Assembly: GCA_963698395.1 (NCBI GenBank)
Contig: CAVOQQ010000004.1
Span: 310,001-374,000, forward strand
DNA length: 64,000 nucleotides
Direction of reading: 5' to 3'
Origin: JBBQUN01 sp963698395
Lineage (GTDB): Bacteria > Actinomycetota > Acidimicrobiia > Acidimicrobiales > SZUA-35
The notes under the pieces: model-generated
Told to the model about the DNA's origin: nothing
The model's database searches: none
The model's input: the letters and a program-made list of their open reading frames with translations, nothing else
Program-made: the position numbers and the translations under genes
In this document: positions 43,774 to 52,670 of the stretch, piece by piece
Position numbering within the stretch: position 1 is the first letter of the stretch
Layout: each line of letters opens with the position of its first letter

Positions 43774-44271
43774 TCACTGCATCACCAGAGAGGTGATGAG
43801 GACTCGTACGACCTTGGCTTCGCCGTAGGCGGAGCGGATCTTGGCCGACAGTTCTGCCTTCAGGATTTCCCGCCGGGCGGGGTCCTTGAGCTCGGAGGCC
43901 GACAGCTGTCCGAGCTCGGTCACCAAGATGTCCTTGGCGATGGCCGACTCGGCCTCGAAGTCCTTGCCGATGATCGTGTCGTCGAGCACCACGGCGAACT
44001 GGATCCGCAGATAGGTGATGTCGGGATCTTCGATGTTGAGCACCATCTCGGGCAGCTCGAAGATCTCGCCTTCGACGATCGGCATCGTGGTGGTCACCAC
44101 CACGCCGTTCGCATCCAGCACCGGCTCCTCGACGGGAGCGGGCTTGAGCACGAACTGGTAGACCAGGCCGGCGACGACGAGGCCGCCGACGGCCATCATC
44201 TTCGGGTCTTTGCCCTTCTTCTCTTCTTCGCCGTCGCCCTCTGGCGCTGCGGCTTTCTTCTTCTTCGCCAT
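43774..44271 (-). CDS. fliL: Flagellar basal body-associated protein FliL
   Basis: The protein has 165 residues: a Lys/Glu-rich cytoplasmic start, one TM (MMAVGGLVVAGLVYQFVL), then the external FliL domain (FELPEMVLNIEDPDITYLRI, FAVVLDD, and EAKVVRVLITSLVMQ at the end). FliL associates with the stator around the basal body. ATG 44271 is chosen because the family begins just before the Lys-rich segment and GGAG precedes it. A 7-bp hairpin (CATCACC/GGTGATG, 43780-43798) lies over its last codons, before the fliC leader. Confidence 0.9.
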   Translation of the reverse strand: MAKKKKAAAPEGDGEEEKKGKDPKMMAVGGLVVAGLVYQFVLKPAPVEEPVLDANGVVVTTTMPIVEGEIFELPEMVLNIEDPDITYLRIQFAVVLDDTIIGKDFEAESAIAKDILVTELGQLSASELKDPARREILKAELSAKIRSAYGEAKVVRVLITSLVMQ

Positions 44272-44328
44272 GTGCGGGTCTCTCCGGTACGGGTGATGTC
44301 GGGGTTTGCTGCGTTCGGGCGCAGCCAA

Positions 44329-45330
44329 TCAGGGTTGTTCGAGGCCGGTGCGGATCGGGTCGATCTCGACCGGGTCGAGGATGGAACCGACACCGCCGGT
44401 CTCCTCGCTGCCAGTGTCGGCACCGTCGGCGCCGGTATCAGGGCCCGAATCAGGGGACGCGTTGCGGCCTTCGGCAACCGGCGGGTCATCGAAGATCACG
44501 TTGTCCCCGATGGCATTGATCACGTCGACGTCGGAGTCGATGAGCCCGTCGATGGTGATCACCACTTCGACGCGGCGGTTGATGGCACGACCCTCGGCCG
44601 TCGAGTTCGTGGCACGCGGCCGGGTGTCCGACAGGGCGATGGCGCCCATGCGCACTTCGGGAACGTCACCGAACTGGTGGAACCAGCGGACCACCGCCGA
44701 GGCTCGAGCGCCGCTGAGTTCCCAGTTGCTCGGCCAGCTGGAACCGGTCGGCACGTTGTCGGTGTGGCCCTCGACCTCGATGAAGTTGTCGATCGTGTTG
44801 AGCACGAGCGAGGTCTGCCCAAGCACGATCGGGGCGATGTCGTTGTCGAACGTGGCCTGGCCCGAATCGAACAGCATGCGATCGGGGAAACGAACGACGA
44901 TCCCTCGTTCGTCGATCTCCACCGAGACCGAGTCCTCGGCACCGACGGCGCGAAAACGCGCTTCCAGCACGTCTCGTACCTCCTCGACGTTCTCCGGTGT
45001 GACGGTGCCGCCGGTCTGTTCCAGCTCGCCGTCCATCCGGTTGATCAGTTCTCGAACGTCTTCGCTCGGTACCACCGACAACCCGACCGTCAGCGCGATG
45101 CCGTTGCCCGATTCGAGCAGCGACGGATTGTTCGCCTCGGCCGGATCGGAGATGCCGAGCGCGGTGACGATGCCGACCTTGAAGTCGGCGAACTTGGTCT
45201 CGTCGGTCAGAGCGAAGGCGTAGAGCATCACGAAGAAGGCCATGAGCAAGGTCATGCCGTCGGCCCACGAGGCGAGCCAGGATTCGTCGATGCCCTCGTC
45301 CTCTTGGGGAGCCTTCTTCTCTCTAGGCAC
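44329..45330 (-). CDS. motB: Stator protein MotB
   Basis: The protein has 333 residues. A Lys/Arg/Glu-rich cytoplasmic start precedes the single TM (SWADGMTLLMAFFVMLYAFA) whose Asp (WADGMT) is the proton-accepting residue of MotB. The C-terminal OmpA-like domain binds peptidoglycan: IEVEGHTDNVPTG, NWELSGARASAVVRWF and NRRVEVVI. The tail is acidic and Gly-rich. It overlaps the motA end by 8 bp and starts at GTG. Confidence 0.94.
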   Translation of the reverse strand: MPREKKAPQEDEGIDESWLASWADGMTLLMAFFVMLYAFALTDETKFADFKVGIVTALGISDPAEANNPSLLESGNGIALTVGLSVVPSEDVRELINRMDGELEQTGGTVTPENVEEVRDVLEARFRAVGAEDSVSVEIDERGIVVRFPDRMLFDSGQATFDNDIAPIVLGQTSLVLNTIDNFIEVEGHTDNVPTGSSWPSNWELSGARASAVVRWFHQFGDVPEVRMGAIALSDTRPRATNSTAEGRAINRRVEVVITIDGLIDSDVDVINAIGDNVIFDDPPVAEGRNASPDSGPDTGADGADTGSEETGGVGSILDPVEIDPIRTGLEQP

Positions 45331-46111
45331 TCTTGGACTCCAGGAGTGCCTCTCGCTCCGACGGCGGCAGGAAGGCGGCGAGCTTGCCGGCGACGGCCCT
45401 CGGGTTCGAACCGGCCTGCACCGAGAGGATGCCCTCGATGATCAGTTCTCGGCCCTTGACCTCGGCCGCCGAGAGCGACTTGAGCTTGCCGGAGATCGGG
45501 GTGAAGATCACGTTGGCGAGGAAGGCGCCCCACAGGGTGGTGAGGAAGGCGACCGCCATCGACGGGCCGAGCGCACCCGGATCGTCGAGGTTGCCGAGCA
45601 TGTCGACCAGACCGATGACGGTACCGATCATGCCCATGGCCGGACCCATGCCGGCGGCGGTGGCCCAGAAGCCGTCGCCGAGCTTGTGCCGAGCCTGCAT
45701 GTTCTCGAGCTCGAGCTCGAGCATGTCTCGCACGACCTCGGGGTCGGTGCCATCGACGGCGAGTTCCATGCCACGACGGAAGAACGGGTCGTCGATCTCG
45801 TCGAGCCGGGACTCGAGGGCGAGCAGACCTTCCTTGCGGGCGAGGTCGGCGAAGTCGACGAGCTTGGTGACGATCTCGGTCGGGTCGGTACCGAGTCCTC
45901 CGGTGAGCCCCTTCACGGCGGCCTTCAGACCGCCGATCGCTGCCGGCATCGTGTTGTTCGCAATGGTGACGCCGATGGCGCCGCCGCAGCACGAGGATGA
46001 TCGAGGGATGTCGGAGAGGAAGATGGCGATCGGGTTGAGCCCCGCCATGAAGCCGGCACCGAAGACGGCGCCGATCGCCACGAGAATGCCGATGATCGTT
46101 GCCGGATCCAT
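45323..46111 (-). CDS. motA: Stator protein MotA
   Basis: The protein has 262 residues and four TM segments. Features are GILVAIGAVFGAGFMAG at the start, the cytoplasmic loop with LALESRLDEIDDPFFRRGME, and the GMGPAMGMIGTVIGLVDML and GALGPSMAVAFLTTLWGAFL TM pair of the MotA/ExbB family. With MotB it conducts ions and turns the rotor. Start and flbD stop overlap as TGATG. Confidence 0.95.
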   Translation of the reverse strand: MDPATIIGILVAIGAVFGAGFMAGLNPIAIFLSDIPRSSSCCGGAIGVTIANNTMPAAIGGLKAAVKGLTGGLGTDPTEIVTKLVDFADLARKEGLLALESRLDEIDDPFFRRGMELAVDGTDPEVVRDMLELELENMQARHKLGDGFWATAAGMGPAMGMIGTVIGLVDMLGNLDDPGALGPSMAVAFLTTLWGAFLANVIFTPISGKLKSLSAAEVKGRELIIEGILSVQAGSNPRAVAGKLAAFLPPSEREALLESKSA

Positions 46112-46443
46112 CAGCTGCGCTCCCTGCGAGCAGCGATGTCGCCGGCGTCATGGGAACCGTCGCCGGCAGCGTCGCTCCACCCATCGGACTCATCGGGACC
46201 GACGATCAGGCGAAGCGGTGGCGTTGGGTCGATCGGTCGAGACGGCGTCTCGTGGTAGGCGACACGGATGATCTCCGACCGATAGTCGAGCACCAGCTGC
46301 ACGATCTCTTCGATGGTCTCGTGCACGAGCATCTTCTTGCCATCGACCATGGTGATGACCGTGTCGGGATTGGCCTCGACACGTTCCATGAGATCTGGGT
46401 TGAGGGCGAGGGGCGAACCCGTCAGCCGCTTGAGGAGAATCAT
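46111..46443 (-). CDS. flbD: FlbD-family flagellar protein
   Basis: The protein has 110 residues. The first ~65 are the FlbD (PF06289) domain: MILLKRLTGSPLALNPDLME, then VITMVDGKKMLVHETIEEIV. The C-terminal 45 residues are a low-complexity, charged tail. The family is regularly found just before motA in Gram-positive flagellar operons; its biochemical role is not established. This is distinct from the Caulobacter regulator of the same name. Confidence 0.9.
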   Translation of the reverse strand: MILLKRLTGSPLALNPDLMERVEANPDTVITMVDGKKMLVHETIEEIVQLVLDYRSEIIRVAYHETPSRPIDPTPPLRLIVGPDESDGWSDAAGDGSHDAGDIAARRERS

Positions 46444-46602
46444 TGGTCTTCTGCTCCAACGTTGGCCGTCAGCGTCCTTGCTGACGCTTCTCAGTCTCGG
46501 AAGCGCGCCACGCAGTGTGAGGGTTGCCGCCAACATCTGGCCACGCAGTGTGACAACGCGGCGATGGGTGGCCGCTTCTGCCGGGTTGACGTCCAAAACG
46601 AG

Positions 46603-46652
46603 CAAAGCTCCGGGTCGTCGTCACGCAGAACGAACGCAAACCCGGAGCTTTG
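46603..46652. repeat. Inverted repeat, family 2, solo copy C
   Basis: CAAAGCTCCGGGT...CACG pairs with CG..CGCAAACCCGGAGCTTTG. It lies between flgL and flbD without an AbiEi-type gene, like a MITE-style remnant or a free copy of the palindrome. Confidence 0.75.
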
Positions 46653-46683
46653 TCGTTGGGGATTGCCGAGCGGGAGCGAACGG

Positions 46684-47584
46684 CTAGCGCATGAAGTCGA
46701 GGAGGCTGCGGCTCATGGTGCGGGCCGTGGTCGACATGAGGGCTTCGTAGCCGGTCTCGGCCGCACGCAGACCCATGATCGCTTCGGCCATGTCGGCATC
46801 TTGAGTCTGGGAGATCCGGTTGCGAGTCGAGATCTGCTCGTCGTCGAGGCGGATCTGGGCCGACTCGAGACGGTTCACCGAGGCACCGACCTTGCCGAGT
46901 TCGGTGCGGACGAGGCGCATCGACGACATCGATGGCGTCGAGACCCTGCGATGCGGTGGCGGTGTCGCCGGCCTCGAGGGCATCGGCGATCGCCGAGAGC
47001 TGTTCGAAGATCGAGCCGTTCATGGGGTCGGTCGGGTTCGATTCGCCGAAGACCTTCGGTCCGACGGCGTTGACCTGGAGGATCTCGTAGGTGTCGATCG
47101 CCCGGGTCACCGCACCGGTGTCGCCCTGGTAGACGCCGGCGGCGTCGTAGGCGGGGGCCTCGGCCGTTCCACTGAAGATCGCTCGACCACCCTGGGTCGT
47201 GTTGGCGGTGCCGATCAGCTGCTCACGGATCTGGCGGATCTCGGCCGCTGCGGCCTTCCCTGCGTCCGTGCCGGAACCTGAGTTGAGGCCCTGCACGGTG
47301 AGCGTGCGGGCCCTGGTCATCGAGTCGTTGGCCGATTGCAGCGCCTGATCGGTCGAGGCCAGCCACTGGTTCGCGCTGGTGGCGTTCCGGCTGTACTGAT
47401 CGATGCGAGCGAGGCGCCGGCTGTTGCCGAGCAGCAACGAGGTGTCGGCCGGACTCTCCGAGGGGTTCTCGAACGCCAGACCCGATGCGATCTGTTGGTT
47501 GAACTTCTGCACCTTGGCCTCGGCCGCAGCGTTGAGACGCTGGAACTGGCTGGTGGTGCTCTGAGCGGAGATTCTGCCGATCAT
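46684..47584 (-). pseudogene. flgL: Hook-filament junction protein flgL with a one-base frameshift near 46930
   Basis: From ATG 47584 the protein is FlgL: MIGRISAQSTTSQFQRLNAA, NPSESPADTSLLLGNSRRL, GRAIFSGTAEAPAYD. After SQGLDAID the given frame becomes Arg/Pro-rich and reads on to 46469. Dropping one G (ATCGATGTCG) gives SSMRLVRTELGKVGASVNRL, then ETGYEALMSTTARTMSRSLL, the normal C-terminal helix, ending at 46684. Restored length is about 299 residues. It is also called HAP3 and joins hook to filament. Confidence 0.87.
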
Positions 47585-47607
47585 GGTGCTGGCTTCCTTG
47601 CTTGCAC

Positions 47608-47672
47608 TGCTGGTTGACTACTGCTGGTTGACTACTGCTGACTGATGACTACTGCTGACTGACGACTGCCGG
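47608..47672. repeat. 14-17-bp imperfect tandem repeat between flgL and flgK
   Basis: CTGCTGGTTGACTA occurs twice and is followed by longer variants (CTGCTGACTGATGACTA and a diverged copy). It fills about half of the 120-bp gap; no coding role is evident. Confidence 0.8.
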
Positions 47673-47704
47673 CTGTGTGCGGCGGTTCGGTGGGTTCTTC
47701 AGGA

Positions 47705-49102
47705 TCAGCGGCCGACGAGGCCGGTGGAGCTGATCAGGGTTCTGAGCATTTCGTCGATGGCGGTCACCATGCGAGCGGCGGCCTCATAGGCCCGCTGAGC
47801 CGACATCAAGTCGGTGAGTTCCTCATCGAGATTGACCCCGATGGCGCTGTCGAGCGATGACCGAGCGTGGTTCGCGCTCTCGGTGGCGATCTGGGCGGCG
47901 AAGTCGAGGCGGTTTGCCTGGGCGCCGAGCTTCACGACGAAGGCGTCATACGCCTTGGCCGGCCCGTCGGCCGAAGAGCCGAGCAGCGCCATCTGGGCGG
48001 CAATCGACCCGTCGAACCTCGCGGTCGCCGTGCCCGCCGCAGCCAACCGCTCGGGATGGTCGACCATGTCGACGTTGACCGTCACACTCTCGGCGAGGCC
48101 ACCGGTCTGGGTGAAGAGGTCACGACCGTCGACACCGTCCTGGCCGAAGCCCGTGGCGTGCAACGCGTTCACATCGGTGACGAACTGGGAGGCGAAGGCG
48201 TTGAGGTCGGCAAGGAGCTCGGGAACCGTCTCGTTGGCCGAGGCCAGGTGGCCCGAAAGTGAGCCGCTCGTCACCGAGAGTTCCCGGCCACTGGTGGCCA
48301 GGACGGTGACCCGTTCCATGTTGAGTGGTGTGAGCGCAGGGTCGACCGTACTGGCGACCCGCAGGTGTGATGCGGCACCTTCCGACACCAGCAGCTGGCC
48401 GTCGAGACTGACGGTGACCGAATTGTTCTCGCCCTCGTTGACCGAGATGTCGACCAACTTGGCCAGCTGGGCCATCTGCTCGCTGCGCTGACCCATCAAG
48501 GAGTTGGGCGTCTGCCCGCCGACCGACCCGGCCTTGACCTGGAGGTTGAGGTCGGCAATCGAGTCGACGAGTCGGTTGACCTCGTCGACGAGCGCACCGA
48601 CTCGGTCGATCTCGTCGGCCCGGGCCGTGGTGAACGTGTCGGCCTGCGAACGCAGCGACCCGGCGATCTGCTCGGCACGCTGCAACGTGACCATCCGGGT
48701 GGCGGGATCATCGGGCTCGTTGGCGAGATCGTCGAAGCTGTTGAAGAAGTCGTTCAGCTGGTCGCTGAAGCTGCCTTCGCGAAGCGGACCGAGCTGCGCC
48801 TCGATCGACTTCAGCGACTCGGACTGGGCGATTGCCTTGGCCGCGTCGCCGCCGGAGTTCCGATACGTGCTCTCGAGAAGTGCGTCACGCCGACGGGTGA
48901 TGCCCGTGACGTCGACGCCGCGCTGGAGCGCTTTGCCGCTGAAGACACCGCTCGTACCGGTCCCGATCGCGCCGAGTTCCACCCGTTGCTTCGCATAGCC
49001 GGGCGTGTCGATGTTGGCGATGTTGTCGCCGATGACACCGATGCGCTTCTGGTGGGCGAAGAGCGCACTGGCAGCAGTGCTGAGGGCGGAGAAGTCGCTC
49101 AC
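47705..49102 (-). CDS. flgK: Hook-associated protein FlgK
   Basis: The protein has 465 residues. The N-terminal motif is ALSTAASALFAHQKRIGVIG then NIANIDTPGYAKQRVEL; the middle has FNSFDDLANEPDDPATRMVT and QLAKLVDISVNEGENNSVTV; the C-terminus LTDLMSAQRAYEAAARMVTA closes the axial coil. FlgK (HAP1) joins hook to FlgL. GTG 49102 begins VSDFSALSTAA, only 2 nt after the stop of the FlgN-like gene; longer in-frame sequence is Arg-rich readthrough. Confidence 0.93.
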   Translation of the reverse strand: MSDFSALSTAASALFAHQKRIGVIGDNIANIDTPGYAKQRVELGAIGTGTSGVFSGKALQRGVDVTGITRRRDALLESTYRNSGGDAAKAIAQSESLKSIEAQLGPLREGSFSDQLNDFFNSFDDLANEPDDPATRMVTLQRAEQIAGSLRSQADTFTTARADEIDRVGALVDEVNRLVDSIADLNLQVKAGSVGGQTPNSLMGQRSEQMAQLAKLVDISVNEGENNSVTVSLDGQLLVSEGAASHLRVASTVDPALTPLNMERVTVLATSGRELSVTSGSLSGHLASANETVPELLADLNAFASQFVTDVNALHATGFGQDGVDGRDLFTQTGGLAESVTVNVDMVDHPERLAAAGTATARFDGSIAAQMALLGSSADGPAKAYDAFVVKLGAQANRLDFAAQIATESANHARSSLDSAIGVNLDEELTDLMSAQRAYEAAARMVTAIDEMLRTLISSTGLVGR

Positions 49103-49104
49103 GA

Positions 49105-49632
49105 CTACAGACGATTCTCGAACAGGTACGACTGGGCCGAACGTTCGGCATGGCTGCGACCCGATCGGCCATAGGTCGACGTGGTGGTCATCGAGGCAGC
49201 ACCGGCGGGGAAGCCGTCGTCGGTCAGCAGGCTGGCGACGTTGGGGAGATCGGCTTGGACCCGACGAATCAGGAGGTTGCTCCGCTCGACCAACGCCTTC
49301 GTCTTGGCGACGGCCGCGTCGATCGCAACGGCATGCTCTTCGAAGATCTCGTCCCACGGCGCCTCGACACCGTCGATCAGATCGCGCAACGACGGCGGTT
49401 GGCCGTCGGGGCCGACGCCGAGCAGGATCTCGCGTTCGAGATCGAGCCGACTCATCCGGGCATTGGCCTCGTCGAGGAGGTCGACCATGTGATGCAACTG
49501 GTCATCACGGCCGTTGCCGATGAGCAACGTCTGGGTGTCGAGAAGGAAGTGAAGACGATCGAATCCTCTTCGATACTCCCACAGGAGTGAGGCGAGGCGA
49601 GGTAGATCGGTGGCGGCGAGGAGGTCTCCCAT
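49105..49632 (-). CDS. FlgN-like flagellar chaperone candidate
   Basis: The protein has 175 residues, mostly helical, with LASLLWEYRRGFDRLHFLLD, LDLEREILLGVGPDG, and AVAKTKALVERSNLLIRRVQ. Size and helix pattern fit the FlgN family, the chaperone for FlgK and FlgL, whose genes follow directly. Sequence similarity is too weak to name it with certainty. The start at ATG 49632 has only a weak ribosome site; an upstream region 49633-49738 carries a GGACCA/TGGTCC hairpin. Confidence 0.65.
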   Translation of the reverse strand: MGDLLAATDLPRLASLLWEYRRGFDRLHFLLDTQTLLIGNGRDDQLHHMVDLLDEANARMSRLDLEREILLGVGPDGQPPSLRDLIDGVEAPWDEIFEEHAVAIDAAVAKTKALVERSNLLIRRVQADLPNVASLLTDDGFPAGAASMTTTSTYGRSGRSHAERSAQSYLFENRL

Positions 49633-49738
49633 GGGACCAGAGTCGGACGCAGATGGTCCACTATGAGGAGTTCTCTTGGCCAACCACCTGAAATCTTGTC
49701 CAATGACCCTCACCTCACCCTGACGAACAGGGCCGGGA

Positions 49739-50560
49739 TCAGGCGATTCGGCTGCGCCAGTCGTTGGCCGAAGCCAGCGCCTCGTTGAAGACTCGCTGGC
49801 GACGGCAGAGCTTTTCGTCTTCGACCGCGTCGTCGTCTTCGTTCCGATATTGGGCAAGGACGCCCGAGCGCATCATGCGAATGGCGTCTTCTTTGATCTG
49901 TGATGCACGAGACTGCGTGACGCCCAACAGACCGCCGAGTTCGGTCATCGACTTGCCCTCGAAGAAGTAGCCCATGATCACCAGACGATGACGCTCGGGA
50001 AGGGATCGCACGGCATCGCGGAGATAGCCGAGCACCTCCCGGTCATCGAGATCGTTCTCGACCGGCGAACCCATGAAGTCGGCGAGTGTCTCGACGAGGG
50101 AGACCGTCGAGTCGTCGCCGCCCACCATGCGATCGAGCGAGTCGACCCTGGCCTTGGTCAGGTCGGCACGAAGCCGACTGAGCTGGCCCTTGTTGAGCCC
50201 GAGGGATTCTTCGATCTCGCCGGCCTTGGCCGACGCGCCCTTGGCCCGATAGCCGGCGTCGAGCTGCTCGACCTGACGCTCGAGCTCACGAACCGAACGA
50301 GGGGCCCAGTCGTCACGACGAAGCATGTCGATGATGGAGCCCTCGATGCGACGACCGGCGAAGGTCGAGAACGCCACTCCCCTTTCGGGGTCGAAACGGC
50401 AGGTCGCTTCGATGAGACCGATCGTTCCTGTCTGCACCAGATCTTCGCGGGAGTAGTTCGATGCGAAGCGAGCAGCCAGTCGTGAAACGATGTGCTCGAC
50501 CAGCGGCAGGTTCTTCTCCACCATTGCCCGCTGTTCGACAGTGATCGTGGTTGATGTCAT
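49739..50560 (-). CDS. fliA: Flagellar sigma factor FliA/WhiG type (sigma-28)
   Basis: The protein has 273 residues. Region 2 has LPLVEHIVSRLAARF, EDLVQTGTIGLIEATCRFD and GVAFSTFAGRRIEGSIIDML; WAPRSVRE marks the FliA/WhiG group; region 4 is LPERHRLVIMGYFFEGKSMT followed by LGVTQSRASQIKEDAIRMMR. It directs RNA polymerase to late flagellar genes (fliC and others). The tail of about 30 charged residues after region 4 is extra. GGAGG lies 4 nt before the ATG, and a six-codon leader frame ends in ATGA at this start. No anti-sigma flgM was found. Confidence 0.92.
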   Translation of the reverse strand: MTSTTITVEQRAMVEKNLPLVEHIVSRLAARFASNYSREDLVQTGTIGLIEATCRFDPERGVAFSTFAGRRIEGSIIDMLRRDDWAPRSVRELERQVEQLDAGYRAKGASAKAGEIEESLGLNKGQLSRLRADLTKARVDSLDRMVGGDDSTVSLVETLADFMGSPVENDLDDREVLGYLRDAVRSLPERHRLVIMGYFFEGKSMTELGGLLGVTQSRASQIKEDAIRMMRSGVLAQYRNEDDDAVEDEKLCRRQRVFNEALASANDWRSRIA

Positions 50561-50577
50561 GCGTCCTCCAGGTTCAT
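50557..50577 (-). promoter_or_regulatory. Six-codon leader ORF (MNLEDA) coupled to fliA; one arm of an inverted repeat
   Basis: ATG AAC CTG GAG GAC GCA TGA has its own GAAGGAG ribosome site, and its stop overlaps the fliA ATG (ATGA). It contains the fliA ribosome site GGAGG. The same sequence with two changes occurs inverted at 50739-50759. Confidence 0.45.
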
Positions 50578-50738
50578 GCTGCTCCTTCGGACGACGTGCT
50601 TGTTGATTGAGCTATTTGCTTGTTTTAGGTCAAATGGTTCATGAGCAAGCAGGTATCTCCACTTACAAGAAGACGGTTGCACCGCGAACCTTCAGCGGTA
50701 GCGGCGGTGATGGGGGCGGCACGCCTCGGCAGACCGGG

Positions 50739-50759
50739 GTGAACCTCGAGGACGGATGA
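50739..50759 (+). promoter_or_regulatory. Second arm of the inverted repeat, leader ORF (MNLEDG) before fliM
   Basis: GTG AAC CTC GAG GAC GGA TGA matches the fliA leader in 18 of 20 bases, in opposite orientation. Its ATGA opens an 18-codon frame (50756-50812) whose stop overlaps the fliM ATG at 50809. Coupling by mini-ORFs or a shared protein or RNA binding site are both possible. Confidence 0.4.
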
Positions 50760-50808
50760 GGCATGCGGGCCGTGACGTGAGGGCAGTCTCGGACTCGATG
50801 AGCCGGGC

Positions 50809-51969
50809 ATGACCTCCCTGCCGGAGATCTTGAGAAATCGTGACTTGAGAAATCCCAGACAAAGGGTCGGCCACACTCATACCCCTGATCGCCACGTCGA
50901 CTCTCCACAGGTGACGCAGCCCGAGCACGCATCCGATGACATCGCCGATGACACCGTCCCCGGTGCATCGACCGACGCCGAGGCGACCACGCTCGACCGC
51001 GATGGGGTGAGCGACGCAGCAACCGATGATCAAGCAGCGTCCGGCCTGGGGCCGAGCAGCGAGCCCCGTCCGCACGACTTCGGGGTCGCCGGCTCCTGGC
51101 TCAACGGCGGCCGCTCGGCATCGTTCCAGCAGTCGTTGCACGAGATGGTCCGCATGAGCGAAGAGGTCCTCGAGCAGTGGACCTCCAAGGTGACCGTCGA
51201 TGCCGACGAGCTCGCCACCATCACCATCGCGAGCATTTCCGACGAGCCGATGCACTACGTCGAGGTCGCACTCGACGAATCCGGGCAGTCGGCCTTTCTC
51301 CTGTTCGATACCCAGATGGCCCTCTCGATCGTGACCCTCATGATGGGAGGCAACGGCGACCCCGGCGAGCCGAGGTCGCTCACGCCACTCGAGGCCGGCC
51401 TGCTCGCCGACGTGGCGCTCGCCATGTTCGAACAGTTCGCTCGGGAGCTTCATCTCGGGCCCGTCCGCTTCAAGGCGCACCACGCCGACCAGTCCACGAT
51501 GCGTGACAGCGTTCGCGAGACCCTGATGTCGTTCGGGCTCACGCTGACGGGGCACAAGGCCGGCGGCCGCTGCAAGCTCATCGTCTCACCGCTCAGCTTG
51601 CAGGCCCACATGGAGATCATCGACCGGCGGATCAACGGCCGGCGCCGGAGCGAGAACGCCGGCGGGAGCGCCGCGGCCGCTGCGCTGCAGCCCGTCGTGG
51701 TGCCCGTGGTGGTCGGGTTCGCCGGCATCAGAGTACCGGCGATGGACATGGCCAACCTGCAGCCTGGCGATGTGATTCGCACCGGCCAGAGCCTCGGCCG
51801 TCAGCTCGTCGCTTCCGTCGGCAACGTGGCGGTGTTCACCGTCAAGGCCGGTCAGCGCGGCGAGCGCCTGGTGGCCGAAGTCCTCTCACTTCCCAAACAC
51901 GACTTCCCTGCGCTGGGAAGCGCAGTCGCCTCAACCCCAACGAACGCCCACACAGGAGCGCATTCATGA
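50809..51969 (+). CDS. fliM: Flagellar motor switch protein FliM
   Basis: The protein has 386 residues from ATG 50809. The N-terminal ~90 residues are acidic and unstructured-looking; the usual FliM start (LSQ-E-D) is not recognised. The middle domain (VLEQWTSKVTVDADELATIT, SAFLLFDTQMALSIVTLMMG, LTPLEAGLLADVALAMFEQF) fits FliM, and the C-terminal SpoA domain has FAGIRVPAMDMANLQPGDVI. FliM is the CheY-binding C-ring subunit in other bacteria; here the CheY-binding peptide may be missing. Start is uncertain: GTG 50911 is possible. It overlaps fliN by 4 bp. Confidence 0.8.
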   Translation: MTSLPEILRNRDLRNPRQRVGHTHTPDRHVDSPQVTQPEHASDDIADDTVPGASTDAEATTLDRDGVSDAATDDQAASGLGPSSEPRPHDFGVAGSWLNGGRSASFQQSLHEMVRMSEEVLEQWTSKVTVDADELATITIASISDEPMHYVEVALDESGQSAFLLFDTQMALSIVTLMMGGNGDPGEPRSLTPLEAGLLADVALAMFEQFARELHLGPVRFKAHHADQSTMRDSVRETLMSFGLTLTGHKAGGRCKLIVSPLSLQAHMEIIDRRINGRRRSENAGGSAAAAALQPVVVPVVVGFAGIRVPAMDMANLQPGDVIRTGQSLGRQLVASVGNVAVFTVKAGQRGERLVAEVLSLPKHDFPALGSAVASTPTNAHTGAHS

Positions 51970-52670
51970 CCAGCTTGGTCCTCGACAGCAGCACGGCTCA
52001 ATCACTCGGTGCCGCCCTCGCCCCGCTCGGCATGTCGGTGGTTCCGACCGATGCCGGTGCCGCGATCAGCGCGACCTCCGGTTCGGTGCTCGTTGCCCAG
52101 GGTTCTCGTTCCGGCCAGGACCTCCCGGAAGCGATCGTCGCGATCGTCGACCGCGCCGGCTCGGCCGCCGATGATGCCATTGCGAGCGTGACCGCCTCGC
52201 TCGGTGAGACCGTGAGCGAACTGACCTTCAGCGAACCCATTCCCTTCACCGACGTCGGCACGGCGGTGGCATCGTTCCCCTCCATCTCCGAGGCCCTCAT
52301 GATCACCGAGGGCTCCGAGACCGTCGGCGTGGTCCTCTGGATCGCCGATCGGCGAGGCGAGACACCGCGACCCAAGGCACCCACCGCCGGCGCAGGCAAC
52401 ACCGTCCGCGGTGCATCCGCCGGCAACGGACTCGCCATGTTGCGAGATGTTGCACTCGAGGTGTCGGTCGAACTCGGCCGGACCGACATGACGCTCGCCG
52501 AGGTACTGGCCCTCCACATCGGCTCGGTCGTCGAACTCGATCGCCCTGCGGGCTCCCCCGTCGACGTGCGGGTCAACGGCACCCTGCTCGCCCGCGGCGA
52601 GGTCGTCGTGATCGACGGCGAATACGCCGTGCGCATCTCCGAAGTCATCGACCCCGAGGCCATGCACTGA
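51966..52670 (+). CDS. fliN: Flagellar motor switch protein FliN
   Basis: The protein has 234 residues. The N-terminal ~135 residues form an extra domain seen in FliN/FliY proteins of Gram-positives (GETVSELTFSEPIPFTDVGT, VGVVLWIADRRG); the C-terminal SpoA domain is LRDVALEVSVELGRTDMTLA then PVDVRVNGTLLARGEVVVID. No CheC-type phosphatase motif is clear, so FliN with an N-terminal extension is preferred to FliY. It lies in the C-ring next to FliM. Confidence 0.9.
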   Translation: MTSLVLDSSTAQSLGAALAPLGMSVVPTDAGAAISATSGSVLVAQGSRSGQDLPEAIVAIVDRAGSAADDAIASVTASLGETVSELTFSEPIPFTDVGTAVASFPSISEALMITEGSETVGVVLWIADRRGETPRPKAPTAGAGNTVRGASAGNGLAMLRDVALEVSVELGRTDMTLAEVLALHIGSVVELDRPAGSPVDVRVNGTLLARGEVVVIDGEYAVRISEVIDPEAMH

